A stretch of 62,354 nt of DNA from an uncultured Clostridiaceae bacterium (GCA_948469815.1 CAOKMR010000003.1:1-62354), one strand, 5' to 3'. Shown: positions 24,235 to 34,554, counted from the stretch's first letter. Notes: a model not told the origin generated them from the letters alone. Numbers and translations are program-made.

Positions 24235-24957
24235 TATGCCTCCAACCTCTGTTTCATTTTTTCTAATACATTTTTTTCCATTCTAGATACCTGTACTTGC
24301 GAAATTCCTAGCATTTTTCCGACTTCTGTTTGCGTTTTGTCTTTGTAGAATCTTAATATTATTATTTGTTTTTCTCTTGCATTAAGATTTCCAATGACTT
24401 GCTTTAGTGCCATATTATTAATTATTTTTAGTTCCTGATTTGTTTCTACTGGTATCTTTGATAGTAATTCTCTTTTGTCATTATCATCATTGTTTTCATC
24501 TTGATATATAGACTCAACTGGCCTTTGTGCTTCCATAGCAAATATTATCTCTTCTTTATCAACTTTTAGTTCTTTAGATATTTGTGCAATATTTATTTCT
24601 TCATGGTTCTTTTTTAGATATTCACTCTGTAATTGCTTTATTTTTATTCCTAGCTCTTTTACACTTCTACTTACTTTTATTATTCCATCATCTCTTATGA
24701 ATTTTTTAATTTCTCCTAATATGTATGGTACTGCATATGTTGAAATTTGTACTTCAAAACTTGTATCAAATCTTTTTATCGCTTTTATAAATCCCATACA
24801 TCCTATTTGGTACAAGTCTTCTGTTTCATAATTTCTTCCTGTAAATCTTTTTACTATACTCCATATTAATCCTTGATTATCTTTTACTAATTTGGTCATT
24901 GCTGTTTCATCACCGCATTTGAGCCTTTTTTATATCTTCAATATTGTTCTCATACAT
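24234..24957 (-). CDS. sigF: Forespore sigma factor SigF, with an early CGG +1 frameshift site
   Basis: Third gene of the spoIIA operon, after the anti-anti-sigma and anti-sigma genes. Conserved sigma regions are visible: GLIWSIVKRF, TEDLYQIGCMGFIKAIKRFD and the region 4 HTH TQTEVGKMLGISQVQVSRME. An ATG-only start inside the open frame (24899) would drop the first conserved segment. Starting at 24957 gives MYENNIEDIKKAQM, then CGG at 24913-24915; skipping the C reads GGT GAT GAA ACA, so the protein continues KKAQM-GDETAMTKLVKDNQG, the classical SigF N-terminus. The corrected gene is 723 nt (240 residues). This is the only site of the CGGT form. Confidence 0.9.
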
Positions 24958-24979
24958 TCCAATATCAATCCTTTGTATT

Positions 24980-25396
24980 TTATTTGATTACTTTTTTCAT
25001 GGTAACTTTTGTTCCCATTCCTACAATAGACTCAATTTTCATTTCATCCATGAAACTTTCCATTATTGTAAATCCCATTCCTGACCTTTCTAATTCTGGT
25101 TTTGATGTGTATAATGGCTCTTTTGCCATGTCTATATTTTCAATTCCTATACCATTGTCTTTTATTTCTATTGTTACTTCTCTATTGTTTATAATACAGG
25201 TTATGTATATTAATCCTTCTTTTTCTTCATATCCATGGATTATACAATTTGTTACCGCTTCTGATACTGCTGTTTTTATGTCTGCAATTTCTTCTAGGCT
25301 AGGATCTAATTGTGCTACAAAAGCAGCTATCGCAATTCTTGCAAATGCCTCGTTTGAAGATTTACTCATTAGTTCTAATTTCACTTTATTTTCCAT
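24980..25396 (-). CDS. spoIIAB: Anti-sigma F factor
   Basis: 138 residues with the GHKL kinase/ATPase motifs: [17 protein letters not shown] (N box), [13 protein letters not shown] (G1) and [14 protein letters not shown] (G2). It binds and inhibits SigF and phosphorylates SpoIIAA. Start 25396 is preferred over an upstream ATG without a ribosome binding site. It ends 22 bp before the sigF start proposed here, which supports that start. Confidence 0.93.
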   Translation of the reverse strand: MENKVKLELMSKSSNEAFARIAIAAFVAQLDPSLEEIADIKTAVSEAVTNCIIHGYEEKEGLIYITCIINNREVTIEIKDNGIGIENIDMAKEPLYTSKPELERSGMGFTIMESFMDEMKIESIVGMGTKVTMKKVIK

Positions 25397-25467
25397 TTTA
25401 ATTTTTTCCTTTCTCATATGACATTTCTATTCGTATGCCAATTGGATTTATATGTTATTTTTTAACT

Positions 25468-25773
25468 TTATTTTATTTGTATTATTTTTGGAATGCCACT
25501 CATTTCAAAAATCTTTCTAACATTTGAATTTACATTAATCATTTCCATGCTACCTCCTAGCATTCTCATCATTTTATATCTACCTAAAATCATTCCGATT
25601 CCGGCACTATCCATAAAAGAAACCTTATCAAAGTCAAATACCATCCTTTTAGGAATATATCTCTCAATTTCATCGTCTAAAATCCTCCTTATCTTTTCTG
25701 TGGTATGGTGGTCTATCTCTTCTGTAATTTGGCAAGTAAGAAGCTTGTCCACTTCATCATATTTTATATTCAT
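25468..25773 (-). CDS. spoIIAA: Anti-sigma F antagonist
   Basis: 101 residues, STAS domain: VFDFDKVSFMDSAGIGMILGRYK contains the phosphorylated Ser of the DSAGIG motif. It releases SigF from SpoIIAB when unphosphorylated. Start ATG 25773 follows AAAAGGAGTGAGGTT. First gene of the spoIIA operon. Confidence 0.95.
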   Translation of the reverse strand: MNIKYDEVDKLLTCQITEEIDHHTTEKIRRILDDEIERYIPKRMVFDFDKVSFMDSAGIGMILGRYKMMRMLGGSMEMINVNSNVRKIFEMSGIPKIIQIK

Positions 25774-25886
25774 AACCTCACTCCTTTTACATATAATTAT
25801 TATACATATTTTGGTAATATTTTCCAATAGCGAAACTGGGGAAGTTTTGCCGATTTATAAGAAAACATCGACATTATATGACATGC

Positions 25887-25946
25887 AAAATAGAGCAACA
25901 AATAAAAAGGAACATTTCTGTTCCTTTTTATTTGTTGCTCTATTTT
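25887..25946. terminator. Perfect 27-bp hairpin terminator after mazEF
   Basis: AAAATAGAGCAACAAATAAA...GGAAC pairs without mismatch around ATTTCT. Both strands give U-rich 3' arms. It separates mazEF from the spoIIA operon. Confidence 0.85.
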
Positions 25947-25959
25947 GTATAAATTTTCA

Positions 25960-26289
25960 CTATATCTTTTCTATCTCTGAATAAATTATATCTATTACAT
26001 TATCTGTAATATCATCTGGTAATTTCTCTATTACTTGATACTTTCTAGTATTTAAGTCTATCGCTTTTATATGTTCACATAGTATTACTCCTGTTGTCTT
26101 TGTTCTTTCATCTAAAGGAATATGCAAAGGAAAATGATTATTTGTATTTGTTATTGGACAAACAATAGTTAAATTTGTCTTTTCATTAAAAATATCATTA
26201 CTTATAACTACTGCTGGTCTGTATCCTGCTTGTTCATGACCTGATTGAGGATTAAAGTTTACTTTTATAATTGTTCCTTGTTTTACCAT
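25960..26289 (-). CDS. mazF: MazF/PemK-type toxin endoribonuclease
   Basis: 109 residues: KQGTIIKVNFNPQSGHEQAGYRPAVVIS, the RPAVVIS strand and a later HIPLDE... GVILCEHIKAIDL. This is the MazF/PemK fold, an mRNA interferase. It overlaps the antitoxin gene by 7 bp. Confidence 0.93.
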   Translation of the reverse strand: MVKQGTIIKVNFNPQSGHEQAGYRPAVVISNDIFNEKTNLTIVCPITNTNNHFPLHIPLDERTKTTGVILCEHIKAIDLNTRKYQVIEKLPDDITDNVIDIIYSEIEKI

Positions 26290-26528
26290 ATTTCTTCTCC
26301 TACTGGATTTCCCCAGTCAATTTGTACTGGTTCATATTCTCCTTCATAATTTTCAAATAATTCTTTTATATTCTTTCTTTTTTTATTATTCGCTTTTTCT
26401 ATTACAAGTTTATTATCTTCTACTAAAATAACTATTTGTTCATTTTCATTCCATTTTACAGTATCTAATAATATTTTAGGTATTCTTACACCTTGACTAT
26501 TTCCCCATTTTTGAATATTTGTTGTCAT
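26283..26528 (-). CDS. mazE: MazE/AbrB-type antitoxin
   Basis: 81 residues. The N-terminal swapped-hairpin AbrB domain reads IQKWGNSQGVRIPK, and the acidic C-terminus (NYEGEYEPVQIDWGNPVGEE) should bind MazF. Short intergenic leader upstream. Confidence 0.92.
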   Translation of the reverse strand: MTTNIQKWGNSQGVRIPKILLDTVKWNENEQIVILVEDNKLVIEKANNKKRKNIKELFENYEGEYEPVQIDWGNPVGEEIW

Positions 26529-26659
26529 TCTTATATCATTCCTTTCTTAGCACAAACCTATTAAAAAGATTTGTTTTAGTTATCTGTCTGTATATACTTA
26601 GTATATACCTATTGATGAAATTTGTCAATATTATTATACATGTTTTCATTGAAATTTAA

Positions 26660-29600
26660 TCATATTTTTACTCTGTCTTCTCCTAATATGTCCTTAAATT
26701 GTTGAATTGTGTTTCTATTTGAGAAAATTCCTCCACATGGTTTTACAACTTCACCATCTATTATTTGTACTGGAAGATTATTTCTTTCTCCTGTAAAAAA
26801 TCTTATTGCTCCTCTTAATTTTTCTTTTGTTTGTTCATCTAATCCTGTTATATCTAGTTTTAGTGTTACAGTATCTTTCTTGGTCAATTCTGTTATATCA
26901 TTTGCTACTATTGAGATATTTGTGTCTTCCCTTATACTTAACCTTCCAGTTACTAGTACTACATTGTCTACCATTAGATAGTTTGCAGATTTCTGATAAC
27001 AGCTTTCAAATACTATTACTTCTGTAGTTCCATATAAATCTTCTATTGTAACAAATGCCATTAGTGTATTATTTTTCGTGTATTTCTTTTTTATATTTGA
27101 TATTATTCCTGCATATTTAACTGTTTGTCCATCTTTATAGTTTGTGTCTTCTCCATTTTCTATTTGTTCTAAAAGTTCTTCTATTTCTATTGTGTTTATG
27201 TTTGTTTGTTTTTCTATTTCTTGTCTTAATTTCTCTAATGGGTGTCCTGATATATATATTCCTAGCATTTCCTTTTCCATTGCTAAAAGTTCTTTTTCTG
27301 AAAATTCCTTTATGAAATTATATGTGTATTTTAAATCATTTAATTCTTGCTTGCTGTCTCCTTCTCCACCTAAGTCAAACATGCTTACTTGCCCTTGAAA
27401 ACTTTTTCTACTTTCTGATTGTATAGTTTCTATGATATTTTCATATGATGCAAGTAGTGTGCTTCTTGATATTCCAAATTCATCAAATGTACCTGCTTTT
27501 ATTAAACTTTCTATACATTTTTTATTTACTGATTCTTCTTTTAGTCTTTCACAGAAATTATCTAAACTTTTATAATCTCCATGTCTTTCTCTGTTTTCCA
27601 CAATGATATCCACAACTGCTGTTCCAACATTTTTTATGCTTCCTAATCCGAATCTTATTTTTCCTTCTTCTACTGTAAATTTCGTTTTACTTTTATTTAT
27701 ATCTGGCTTTAGTATTTGTATATTCATATTTTTGCATTCGTCTATATACATTGGCACTCTGTCTAAGTTTCCTAAGTAACTGTTTAAGGTTGCTGCCATA
27801 AATTCTTCTGGATAGTATGCTTTTAAATATGCTGTTCTGTATGCTACTACTGCATATGCAGCTGCATGTGATTTATTAAAAGCATATTTCGCAAATTCTG
27901 CCATTTCATCGAATATTTTATTTGCATCTTCTGCTGTTATTCCATTTCTGACACAACCTGGAACTATTACATTTCCATTTTCATCTGTTTCACCATTTAT
28001 AAATATTTCTCTTTCTTTTGCCATTACATCTAGTTTTTTCTTTCCCATTGCACGTCTAACTAAGTCTGCTCTACCAAGTGAATATCCTGCTAAATCACGC
28101 ACAATCTGCATAACTTGTTCTTGATATACCATACAACCATATGTTACATTTAATATTGGTATTAGTGCTGGATGCGTATATACTGCATGTTCTGAGTCTA
28201 GCTTGTTTTGGATATATCTTGAAATTTGATCCATTGGTCCTGGTCTGTATAGCGAAACTCCTGCTATAATGTCTTCTAGACTATCTGGTTTTAGTTCTTT
28301 CATGAATCTGGTCATTCCAGCACTTTCAAATTGGAATATTCCTATTGTCTTTCCTTCACACCATAATTTATATACATTTGGATCTTTCATTTCTTCATCA
28401 TATTGTACATCTATTCCTTTATTTTCTTGTATCATTCTTGTTGCATCATCTATAACTGTTAATGTCCTTAATCCTAAAAAGTCCATTTTTAATAGCCCTA
28501 GTTCTTCTAATGTTGTCATTATATATTGTGTTGCAACAGTTCCATCTTTTACATGTAATGGTACATATGTGTCTACTGGATCTTTTGTTATAACAACTCC
28601 ACAGGCATGTGTTGATGCCTGTCTTGGCATTCCTTCTAATGCTATGGCTATGTCTAATAATTTTTTTATTCTTTCATCATTATCATATAGTTCTCTTAGT
28701 TCTCTGTTTTCTTCCATCGCTTTTTGTATTGTGATATGCAATTCATTTGGTACCATTTTGGCTAGTTTATCTGTGTCCGCATATGGAAAGTCTAACGCTC
28801 TTCCAACATCTCTTATTACCATTCTTGCAGACATTGTTCCAAATGTTATAATTTGTGATACATGGTCTGCTCCATATTTTTCTGAAACATAATCTATGAC
28901 TTGTTGTCTTTTTTCATCTGAAAAGTCTACATCAAAGTCAGGCATACTTATTCTTTCTGGATTTAAAAATCTTTCGAATAGTAAATTATATTTTATTGGG
29001 TCTATGTCTGTTATTCCTATTGCATATGCTAAAATTGAACCTGCTCCTGAACCACGACCTGGACCTACTGGTATTCCATTCCTTTTTGCATAGTCTATAA
29101 AGTCCCATACTATAAGGTAATAGTCTACATATCCCATTTTGGAAATTACTGAAAGCTCATATTCTTCTCTTTCTAATATCTCTTTTGTTGGATTTTCTCC
29201 ATATCTATTTTTTATACCATCATCACATATTTTTTTGAAAAAATCGTAGTGTGTTGCAAATCCTTCTGGTACATCATAATTTGGTAATTTTGTATTTCCA
29301 AACTCAAATTCTACATTACATTCATTTGCAATTTTTACTGTGTTTTCTATTGCTTCTGGTATATTTTTAAAGTATTCACTCATTTCTTCTGGGCTTTTTA
29401 CATATAATTCGTCCGTGTCAAATCTCATTCTGTCTTCATCTATCATTCTTTTTCCAGTTTGAATACATAATAATACTTCATGATTATAGGCATCTTCTTT
29501 TTTTAAATAGTGTGCATCATTTGTTGCTACAAGTGGAATATCTAATTTTTTAGACATTTCTATTAATTTTTGATTTACTAATACTTGTTCTTTTATACCA

Positions 29601-30130
29601 TTATTTTGTATTTCTAGATAATAATCTTTTCCAAATATCTTTTTGAACCATAGTGCTGTTTCTTCTGCTTTTTCTAGATTGTTTTCTAATATATATTGAT
29701 TGACTTCTCCTGCTAAACATGCACTTAGTGCAATAACTCCTTCATGATATTTTTCTAGTAGTTCTTTGTCTATTCTTGGTTTATAATAATATCCTTCAAC
29801 AAAGCTAAGGGAAACCATTTTGCTTAAGTTTTTATATCCTTCATTATTTTTGGCAAGTAATATTAAATGATTATATGTATTATCTACTCCTGAGTCCTTA
29901 TTAAATCTACTTCTTTTTGCAACATAACATTCACAACCTATAATTGGTTTTATTCCTTCTTTTTTACATGCTTTATAAAAGTCAATTGCTCCATACATGA
30001 CTCCATGGTCTGTTATAGCTATTGCCTTCATTCCTAGCTCCTTCGCTCTTACTGGTAAGTCTTTTATTCTATTTGCTCCATCTAGTAGACTAAATTCACT
30101 GTGTATATGTAAATGCACAAATTCTGACAT
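26660..30130 (-). CDS. dnaE: DNA polymerase III subunit alpha (DnaE1)
   Basis: 1156 residues. The N-terminal PHP domain begins FVHLHIHSEFSLLDGANRI. The polymerase core shows GRGSGAGS and the catalytic PDFDVDF near residue 400. Later come the HhH motif, an OB-fold and the C-terminal tau-binding part. It is the replicative or lagging-strand polymerase of this organism (Firmicutes also have PolC, not in this window). Long gene with no in-frame CGG codon. Confidence 0.97.
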   Translation of the reverse strand: MSEFVHLHIHSEFSLLDGANRIKDLPVRAKELGMKAIAITDHGVMYGAIDFYKACKKEGIKPIIGCECYVAKRSRFNKDSGVDNTYNHLILLAKNNEGYKNLSKMVSLSFVEGYYYKPRIDKELLEKYHEGVIALSACLAGEVNQYILENNLEKAEETALWFKKIFGKDYYLEIQNNGIKEQVLVNQKLIEMSKKLDIPLVATNDAHYLKKEDAYNHEVLLCIQTGKRMIDEDRMRFDTDELYVKSPEEMSEYFKNIPEAIENTVKIANECNVEFEFGNTKLPNYDVPEGFATHYDFFKKICDDGIKNRYGENPTKEILEREEYELSVISKMGYVDYYLIVWDFIDYAKRNGIPVGPGRGSGAGSILAYAIGITDIDPIKYNLLFERFLNPERISMPDFDVDFSDEKRQQVIDYVSEKYGADHVSQIITFGTMSARMVIRDVGRALDFPYADTDKLAKMVPNELHITIQKAMEENRELRELYDNDERIKKLLDIAIALEGMPRQASTHACGVVITKDPVDTYVPLHVKDGTVATQYIMTTLEELGLLKMDFLGLRTLTVIDDATRMIQENKGIDVQYDEEMKDPNVYKLWCEGKTIGIFQFESAGMTRFMKELKPDSLEDIIAGVSLYRPGPMDQISRYIQNKLDSEHAVYTHPALIPILNVTYGCMVYQEQVMQIVRDLAGYSLGRADLVRRAMGKKKLDVMAKEREIFINGETDENGNVIVPGCVRNGITAEDANKIFDEMAEFAKYAFNKSHAAAYAVVAYRTAYLKAYYPEEFMAATLNSYLGNLDRVPMYIDECKNMNIQILKPDINKSKTKFTVEEGKIRFGLGSIKNVGTAVVDIIVENRERHGDYKSLDNFCERLKEESVNKKCIESLIKAGTFDEFGISRSTLLASYENIIETIQSESRKSFQGQVSMFDLGGEGDSKQELNDLKYTYNFIKEFSEKELLAMEKEMLGIYISGHPLEKLRQEIEKQTNINTIEIEELLEQIENGEDTNYKDGQTVKYAGIISNIKKKYTKNNTLMAFVTIEDLYGTTEVIVFESCYQKSANYLMVDNVVLVTGRLSIREDTNISIVANDITELTKKDTVTLKLDITGLDEQTKEKLRGAIRFFTGERNNLPVQIIDGEVVKPCGGIFSNRNTIQQFKDILGEDRVKI

Positions 30131-30263
30131 GTTTTATCTCCTTAAATTTTATGTCTCTATTTTACAATACATTTACAATAAAATCAATGAGATAATTATA
30201 TTAATCATGAAAGTTTAATCATATTACAAAATAGAAAGTAGTACTTAGAAATAGTAAAGAAAG

Positions 30264-30366
30264 TGTAGGGACAATTATTAATCGTCCGCCCTTCGAAGAA
30301 CATGCTTAAAAATATAATATTTTAGCAAGCCTTTGTTAGAACGGGCGATTGCTAATCGCCCCTACA
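30264..30366. repeat. REPIN-like doublet, GGGCGATT type
   Basis: 103 bp: TGTAGGGACAATTATTAATC GTCC on the left, ACGGGCGATTGCTAATCGCC CCTACA on the right, spacer ~55 bp. Same ends as the other family, different stem sequence. The rest of 30,131-30,421 shows nothing coding. Confidence 0.8.
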
Positions 30367-30421
30367 ATTCGAATATGTATGGTTTTTAAAATTATTCTCT
30401 CTAATTTCTAATCTCTAACCT

Positions 30422-30571
30422 CTAAATTCTAGTTAATACTTGTACAAAATTATAGATTAATAAACTATTAATTACTGAAAATGCTACAAATACCCCTAAT
30501 GCCATTGATAATAGTTTATTCTCCTTCATCTTTTTCCATACTCTTAAATTAAAATCAAATAACCTCTTCAT
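30422..30571 (-). CDS. Small single-pass membrane protein
   Basis: 49 residues: a basic N-terminus (MKRLFDFNLRVWKKMKENK) followed by one hydrophobic helix (LLSMALGVFVAFSVINSLLI). AGAGGTG lies 8 nt before the ATG. It follows the surface-protein gene by 70 bp on the same strand, perhaps as its partner. Unknown function. Confidence 0.55.
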   Translation of the reverse strand: MKRLFDFNLRVWKKMKENKLLSMALGVFVAFSVINSLLIYNFVQVLTRI

Positions 30572-30641
30572 ATATATAACACCTCTTTTATAATATATAT
30601 GATGGGTTATTTGATTTTATTCATAAATTTTTAATAATTTT

Positions 30642-32402
30642 TTATGGATTTTTCCATACTGCATATAAGTCTATTGTTTTTCCTGCACTTCCATACATTG
30701 TATCTCCTACTTTTGCTTCTGCTTCTGTTGCTCCTTGTATGCTTGACCATCCTTCAAAAACTTTTGAACTTTTTTGTGGTATCTCTGATATTACTTGTAG
30801 CCTTCCAACTGTACTTGTTATCGATTTTGTATTGCTTGTATTATCTTGCCATCTTCCTCCTTCTAAATGATAATTTACTGTAAAGTTCTTTGTAGTATCA
30901 TCTAAATTAATATATGATGATGCTTTTACTAAACCATATCTAATTCTTCCTACTGCTGTATAATATGATTTTAATACCTTTTTTTGTATGTCTAAATCTA
31001 AATTCCTATTATTAATTCTTTTTTCTTTTATATATTTTTCCATTGTGTATACGTTTTGATTTTCTATTGTTTCAATTTCACAGTCATAATCCGCATATTC
31101 GTTATGCTTATAATAGTAATAATAATCATTTGAATTACCTTTAGTATATCTATATCTCTCAAATTCTACTGAAGCATATCCTATAATTTCAATATTACTA
31201 TTTATATTTCCCAGTAATTCATCACAAGTTATTTTATGATAATATCCCTTTGATTTCATTCCCGCACTATTATCATACTCAATAAAATCTATTGCTTTTG
31301 CACTACTATATTTTTGATTTGTTGTACTATTAACTACTACATAATTATTATAGGTAGTAGTTCCTATTGGTACATCTTTTAAAAAGGCTGTTACTGATAC
31401 ATTATTTAATATTTTCTCCCAATCTTCTCCTGTTAGTTGTGGCATTTCATAAGTTTCTGATGTTCTCCCTTCATAATTATATATTGCATTATTTAAGTTT
31501 GTAGTTATGGAATCTTTCATTACATTTATTTTTTCATTCATAAATGCTGATTCCTCATTTTCTGGGTCATTATTTCTATCTATTAATAAAATTTCTTGAT
31601 CATCAGTACTTAATTTACTTATAACTATATTATATAAATCTGTAAATTGCTTTGCTTCATAATAATACATCATCGCATCTGTTGTATACTTTGACTGATT
31701 TATTCTATTTGTTCCTGATTCAATTTTGTTATTATAAATTGTTTCTGGAATTATATCATAACCTTTATATTTTATTTTTGATTGTCCTCCTGGATTAATT
31801 ACTTTTGTTATTACATCTCCTTTTTCATCTTTAGTTCTAACATATGCAAAGTCTGGTGATACATCAATATACTCTGGTACTACTAAGTATCCTGATGCTG
31901 ATATTGTTTGATTATTTCCATATGTTCCATATATTGATACATAATTGTCTAATGAATATGCTATTGTAATATTGATATTATTACCATTATTATAAGTTTT
32001 TGTATAATATACATATGGTTTTAATTCTGCTCCTGTCCCTTTATCATTTTGTGCATATATATAGTATCCATCATATAATCCAAATACTATTGCTGGTACA
32101 TAGCTTAGTATGTAATTATTTGATGCACCAGATAATCCCATACTTGATGATAGACTTGTAGAAAAAGTTGAAATTACCGCTTCTAAATCCCTTATTTCCT
32201 CACCTATTACTGAAGATTTATCACCATTTATTGTGTTTAGCTCAAATGCTGCCATAGTATCAAATGTTGCTCCTAGTAGAGCTGTATCATATTTTGTTTT
32301 TGTTGCTAATGTATCTATTTGTAAACCTGTATATTGTGACATTATTAGTGCCATTGGTAACATTATTACTAAAAATACTATTATTAAATGTTGTAACTTC
32401 AT
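30642..32402 (-). CDS. Large surface protein with N-terminal membrane anchor
   Basis: About 586 residues. Start 32402 follows GGAGG. The N-terminus is one transmembrane helix (LQHLIIVFLVIMLPMALIMSQ) resembling the hydrophobic start of pilin-like or TadE-like proteins. The middle is rich in Tyr, Asn and Thr, as in exported proteins. The C-terminal ~70 residues look like an InlB B-repeat (FEGWSSIQGATEAEAKVGD...TIDLYAVW). It is probably extracytoplasmic; function unknown. Confidence 0.65.
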   Translation of the reverse strand: MKLQHLIIVFLVIMLPMALIMSQYTGLQIDTLATKTKYDTALLGATFDTMAAFELNTINGDKSSVIGEEIRDLEAVISTFSTSLSSSMGLSGASNNYILSYVPAIVFGLYDGYYIYAQNDKGTGAELKPYVYYTKTYNNGNNINITIAYSLDNYVSIYGTYGNNQTISASGYLVVPEYIDVSPDFAYVRTKDEKGDVITKVINPGGQSKIKYKGYDIIPETIYNNKIESGTNRINQSKYTTDAMMYYYEAKQFTDLYNIVISKLSTDDQEILLIDRNNDPENEESAFMNEKINVMKDSITTNLNNAIYNYEGRTSETYEMPQLTGEDWEKILNNVSVTAFLKDVPIGTTTYNNYVVVNSTTNQKYSSAKAIDFIEYDNSAGMKSKGYYHKITCDELLGNINSNIEIIGYASVEFERYRYTKGNSNDYYYYYKHNEYADYDCEIETIENQNVYTMEKYIKEKRINNRNLDLDIQKKVLKSYYTAVGRIRYGLVKASSYINLDDTTKNFTVNYHLEGGRWQDNTSNTKSITSTVGRLQVISEIPQKSSKVFEGWSSIQGATEAEAKVGDTMYGSAGKTIDLYAVWKNP

Positions 32403-32536
32403 TAGTTTATTCCTCCATATATATGTTACCATTAATTAATTCTAAAATCAACAAATTATGACCTTTTTCATAATTTTTCCATAATTCAATCCAAAGGTAT
32501 GTACCCATTTCTATTTTTAAGTATTTTCGTCTAAGG

Positions 32537-32562
32537 ACGGGCGATTAATAATCGCCCCTACA
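32537..32562 (+). repeat. REP-like singlet, GGGCGATT type
   Basis: ACGGGCGATTAATAATCGCC CCTACA: stem GGGCGATT/AATCGCCC and the shared CCCCTACA end, same orientation as the other singlets. Confidence 0.8.
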
Positions 32563-32597
32563 ACATCTAATTATAAATTTTGCCTATTGTATTTTTT

Positions 32598-34385
32598 CTA
32601 TTTTAATTTGTTTAAAATTTCATTTGCTAATTGCTCATTTATTCCTTTTACCTTGGTCAATTCTCCTATTGTTGCATTTTTTATTTTTTCTACTGTTCCA
32701 AATTCTTGTAATAATGCTTGTTTCTTTTTTTCTCCGATTCCTTCTATTTCGTCTAATACTGATTTTGTTACCGCTTCTTCTCTTAGTTTTCTATGATATT
32801 CTATTGCTGTTTCATGTACTGTGTCTTGAAATGTTGTTATTGTGTTGAATAGTTTTTCTGATATTTCTATTTCTTTTCTGTCTTCACCTATTAATGCTCT
32901 TGTTTGATGTTTGTCATTTTTTACCATTCCATATACTGGAATTTCTAGATGGCATTTTTCTATTGCTGTTTTTATTGCTCTTATTTGTGTTATTCCTCCA
33001 TCTGCTAATATTAAATCTGGTAATTCTCCAAATCCTCCTTTTGGATTTTCTATTGAATGTTTTAGTCTCCTTGTTACCACTTCTTCTGTACATCTTGGAT
33101 CATCTTGTCCAAATACTGTTTTTATCCTAAATCTTCTTGATAGACCTTTGTTTATTTTTCCGTCTTTCATTACACACATTCCTGCTACCATAAAGGTTCC
33201 TGATATATGTGATATATCGAAACTTTCTATTTTTCTTGGCAATTTTTCTAATTTTAATTTTTCTTTTAGTTCACTTAATATATCATATTTGTCTTGTTCT
33301 TTATTATTTAAGGTTATGAGTGCATTTTGTTCTGCCATTTCTATAAATCTTAACTTTTCTCCTTTTTGTGGTGATTTTAGTTCTACCTTTCGTTCCGATA
33401 TGTTTGTTAACCATTGCTCTATACTTTCTTTGTCTTCTATTTCCTCTCTTAACATTATTTTTGATGGAATGTTTAGATTATTCATATAATATTGTTTTAT
33501 AAATCCTGATAGTATTTCTTTGTCTTCCATATCTTTTAAGTTATCAAAGAAATAGTGTTCCCTTCCTATCATTTTACTTCCTCGTACAAAGAATATTTCT
33601 ATACATACTATTAGCTCATTTTTGGCAAGTCCTATTACATCTATATCATTAATATTTGTATTTGATACTTTTTGCCTTTGTGATATGTTTTCTATTGCTT
33701 GTATTCTGTCTCTTAGTTCTGCTGCTGTTTCATAGTTTTGTGATATTGCAGCATTGTTCATTTCTTCTTTTAATTTATTTACAACTTTATCTATCTTTCC
33801 ATCTAATAACATTTCTATCTGATGTATTTGTTCCATATATTCTTCTCTTGATACTTTATTTACACATGGTCCTAAACATCTTCCTATATGATAGTTTAAG
33901 CATACTCTCTTATTTGATTTGAAATTTTTGCATTGTCTAATTTTAAATTTTTCTCTTATGAAATTTATCATTTCTTTTGCACTGCCTGGGTTTGCATATG
34001 GTCCAAAGTATTTTGAACCATCATTTACTAGCTTTCTTGTGATAAAAACATTAGGGTATTGGGATTTTACATCTATTTTTATGTATGGATATGTTTTATC
34101 ATCTTTTAATAGTACATTGAATTTAGGTCTATTCTTTTTTATTAAATTACATTCTAGTATTAAGGCTTCTGCTTCGTTTTCTACAACAATATACTCAAAA
34201 TGGTCTACTAATGAGACCATTTTTTCTATTCTTGTTGTTTTATTATTTTTTCTAAAGTATTGTCTAACTCTATTTTTTAGTGATATTGCTTTTCCTACAT
34301 ATATAATTTTATCTTCTTTGTCATGCATTATATAGACTCCTGGCTTGGCAGGCAATTTTTTTAATTCTTCTTCTATGTTAAACAT
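32598..34385 (-). CDS. uvrC: Excinuclease ABC subunit C
   Basis: 595 residues. GIY-YIG nuclease domain at the start (KPGVYIMHD...IIYVGKAISLKNRV), a Cys cluster, the UvrB-binding UVR motif (YETAAELRDRIQAI) near residue 205, the RNase H-like C-terminal nuclease (ESFDISHISGTF, ILADGG) and helix-hairpin-helix repeats at the end. It makes the incisions in nucleotide excision repair. Start ATG 34385 is 4 nt after GAGGAGTG. Confidence 0.97.
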   Translation of the reverse strand: MFNIEEELKKLPAKPGVYIMHDKEDKIIYVGKAISLKNRVRQYFRKNNKTTRIEKMVSLVDHFEYIVVENEAEALILECNLIKKNRPKFNVLLKDDKTYPYIKIDVKSQYPNVFITRKLVNDGSKYFGPYANPGSAKEMINFIREKFKIRQCKNFKSNKRVCLNYHIGRCLGPCVNKVSREEYMEQIHQIEMLLDGKIDKVVNKLKEEMNNAAISQNYETAAELRDRIQAIENISQRQKVSNTNINDIDVIGLAKNELIVCIEIFFVRGSKMIGREHYFFDNLKDMEDKEILSGFIKQYYMNNLNIPSKIMLREEIEDKESIEQWLTNISERKVELKSPQKGEKLRFIEMAEQNALITLNNKEQDKYDILSELKEKLKLEKLPRKIESFDISHISGTFMVAGMCVMKDGKINKGLSRRFRIKTVFGQDDPRCTEEVVTRRLKHSIENPKGGFGELPDLILADGGITQIRAIKTAIEKCHLEIPVYGMVKNDKHQTRALIGEDRKEIEISEKLFNTITTFQDTVHETAIEYHRKLREEAVTKSVLDEIEGIGEKKKQALLQEFGTVEKIKNATIGELTKVKGINEQLANEILNKLK

Positions 34386-34399
34386 TTTCACTCCTCTTT

Positions 34400-34522
34400 A
34401 ATTGCAAAATAATTGCCCTTTGGCGTTGTTGTTGTTCAGTCGATTTCTCCTCAACGTGCACACGCACGCCTCCGGGAATATCTCCTTCACACGCCTAGCC
34501 AAAAAACAATTCTTTTGCAATT
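34400..34522. repeat. Foldback element C
   Basis: 123 bp with inverted ends AATTGCAAAATAATTG / CAATTCTTTTGCAATT (15 of 16) and a GC-richer middle. Read on the minus strand its core is GTGCACGTTGAGGA, like the GTACGTTGA core of elements A and B. It lies between hpt and uvrC; no coding. Confidence 0.55.
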
Positions 34523-34554
34523 TTATAGTTCTATACTTTTAAATTTTCACCAGT

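Noticed and set aside
34400..34522. Coding gene in the GC-richer middle of element C
   Set aside because: No frame of useful length; the inverted ends mark it as a foldback repeat.
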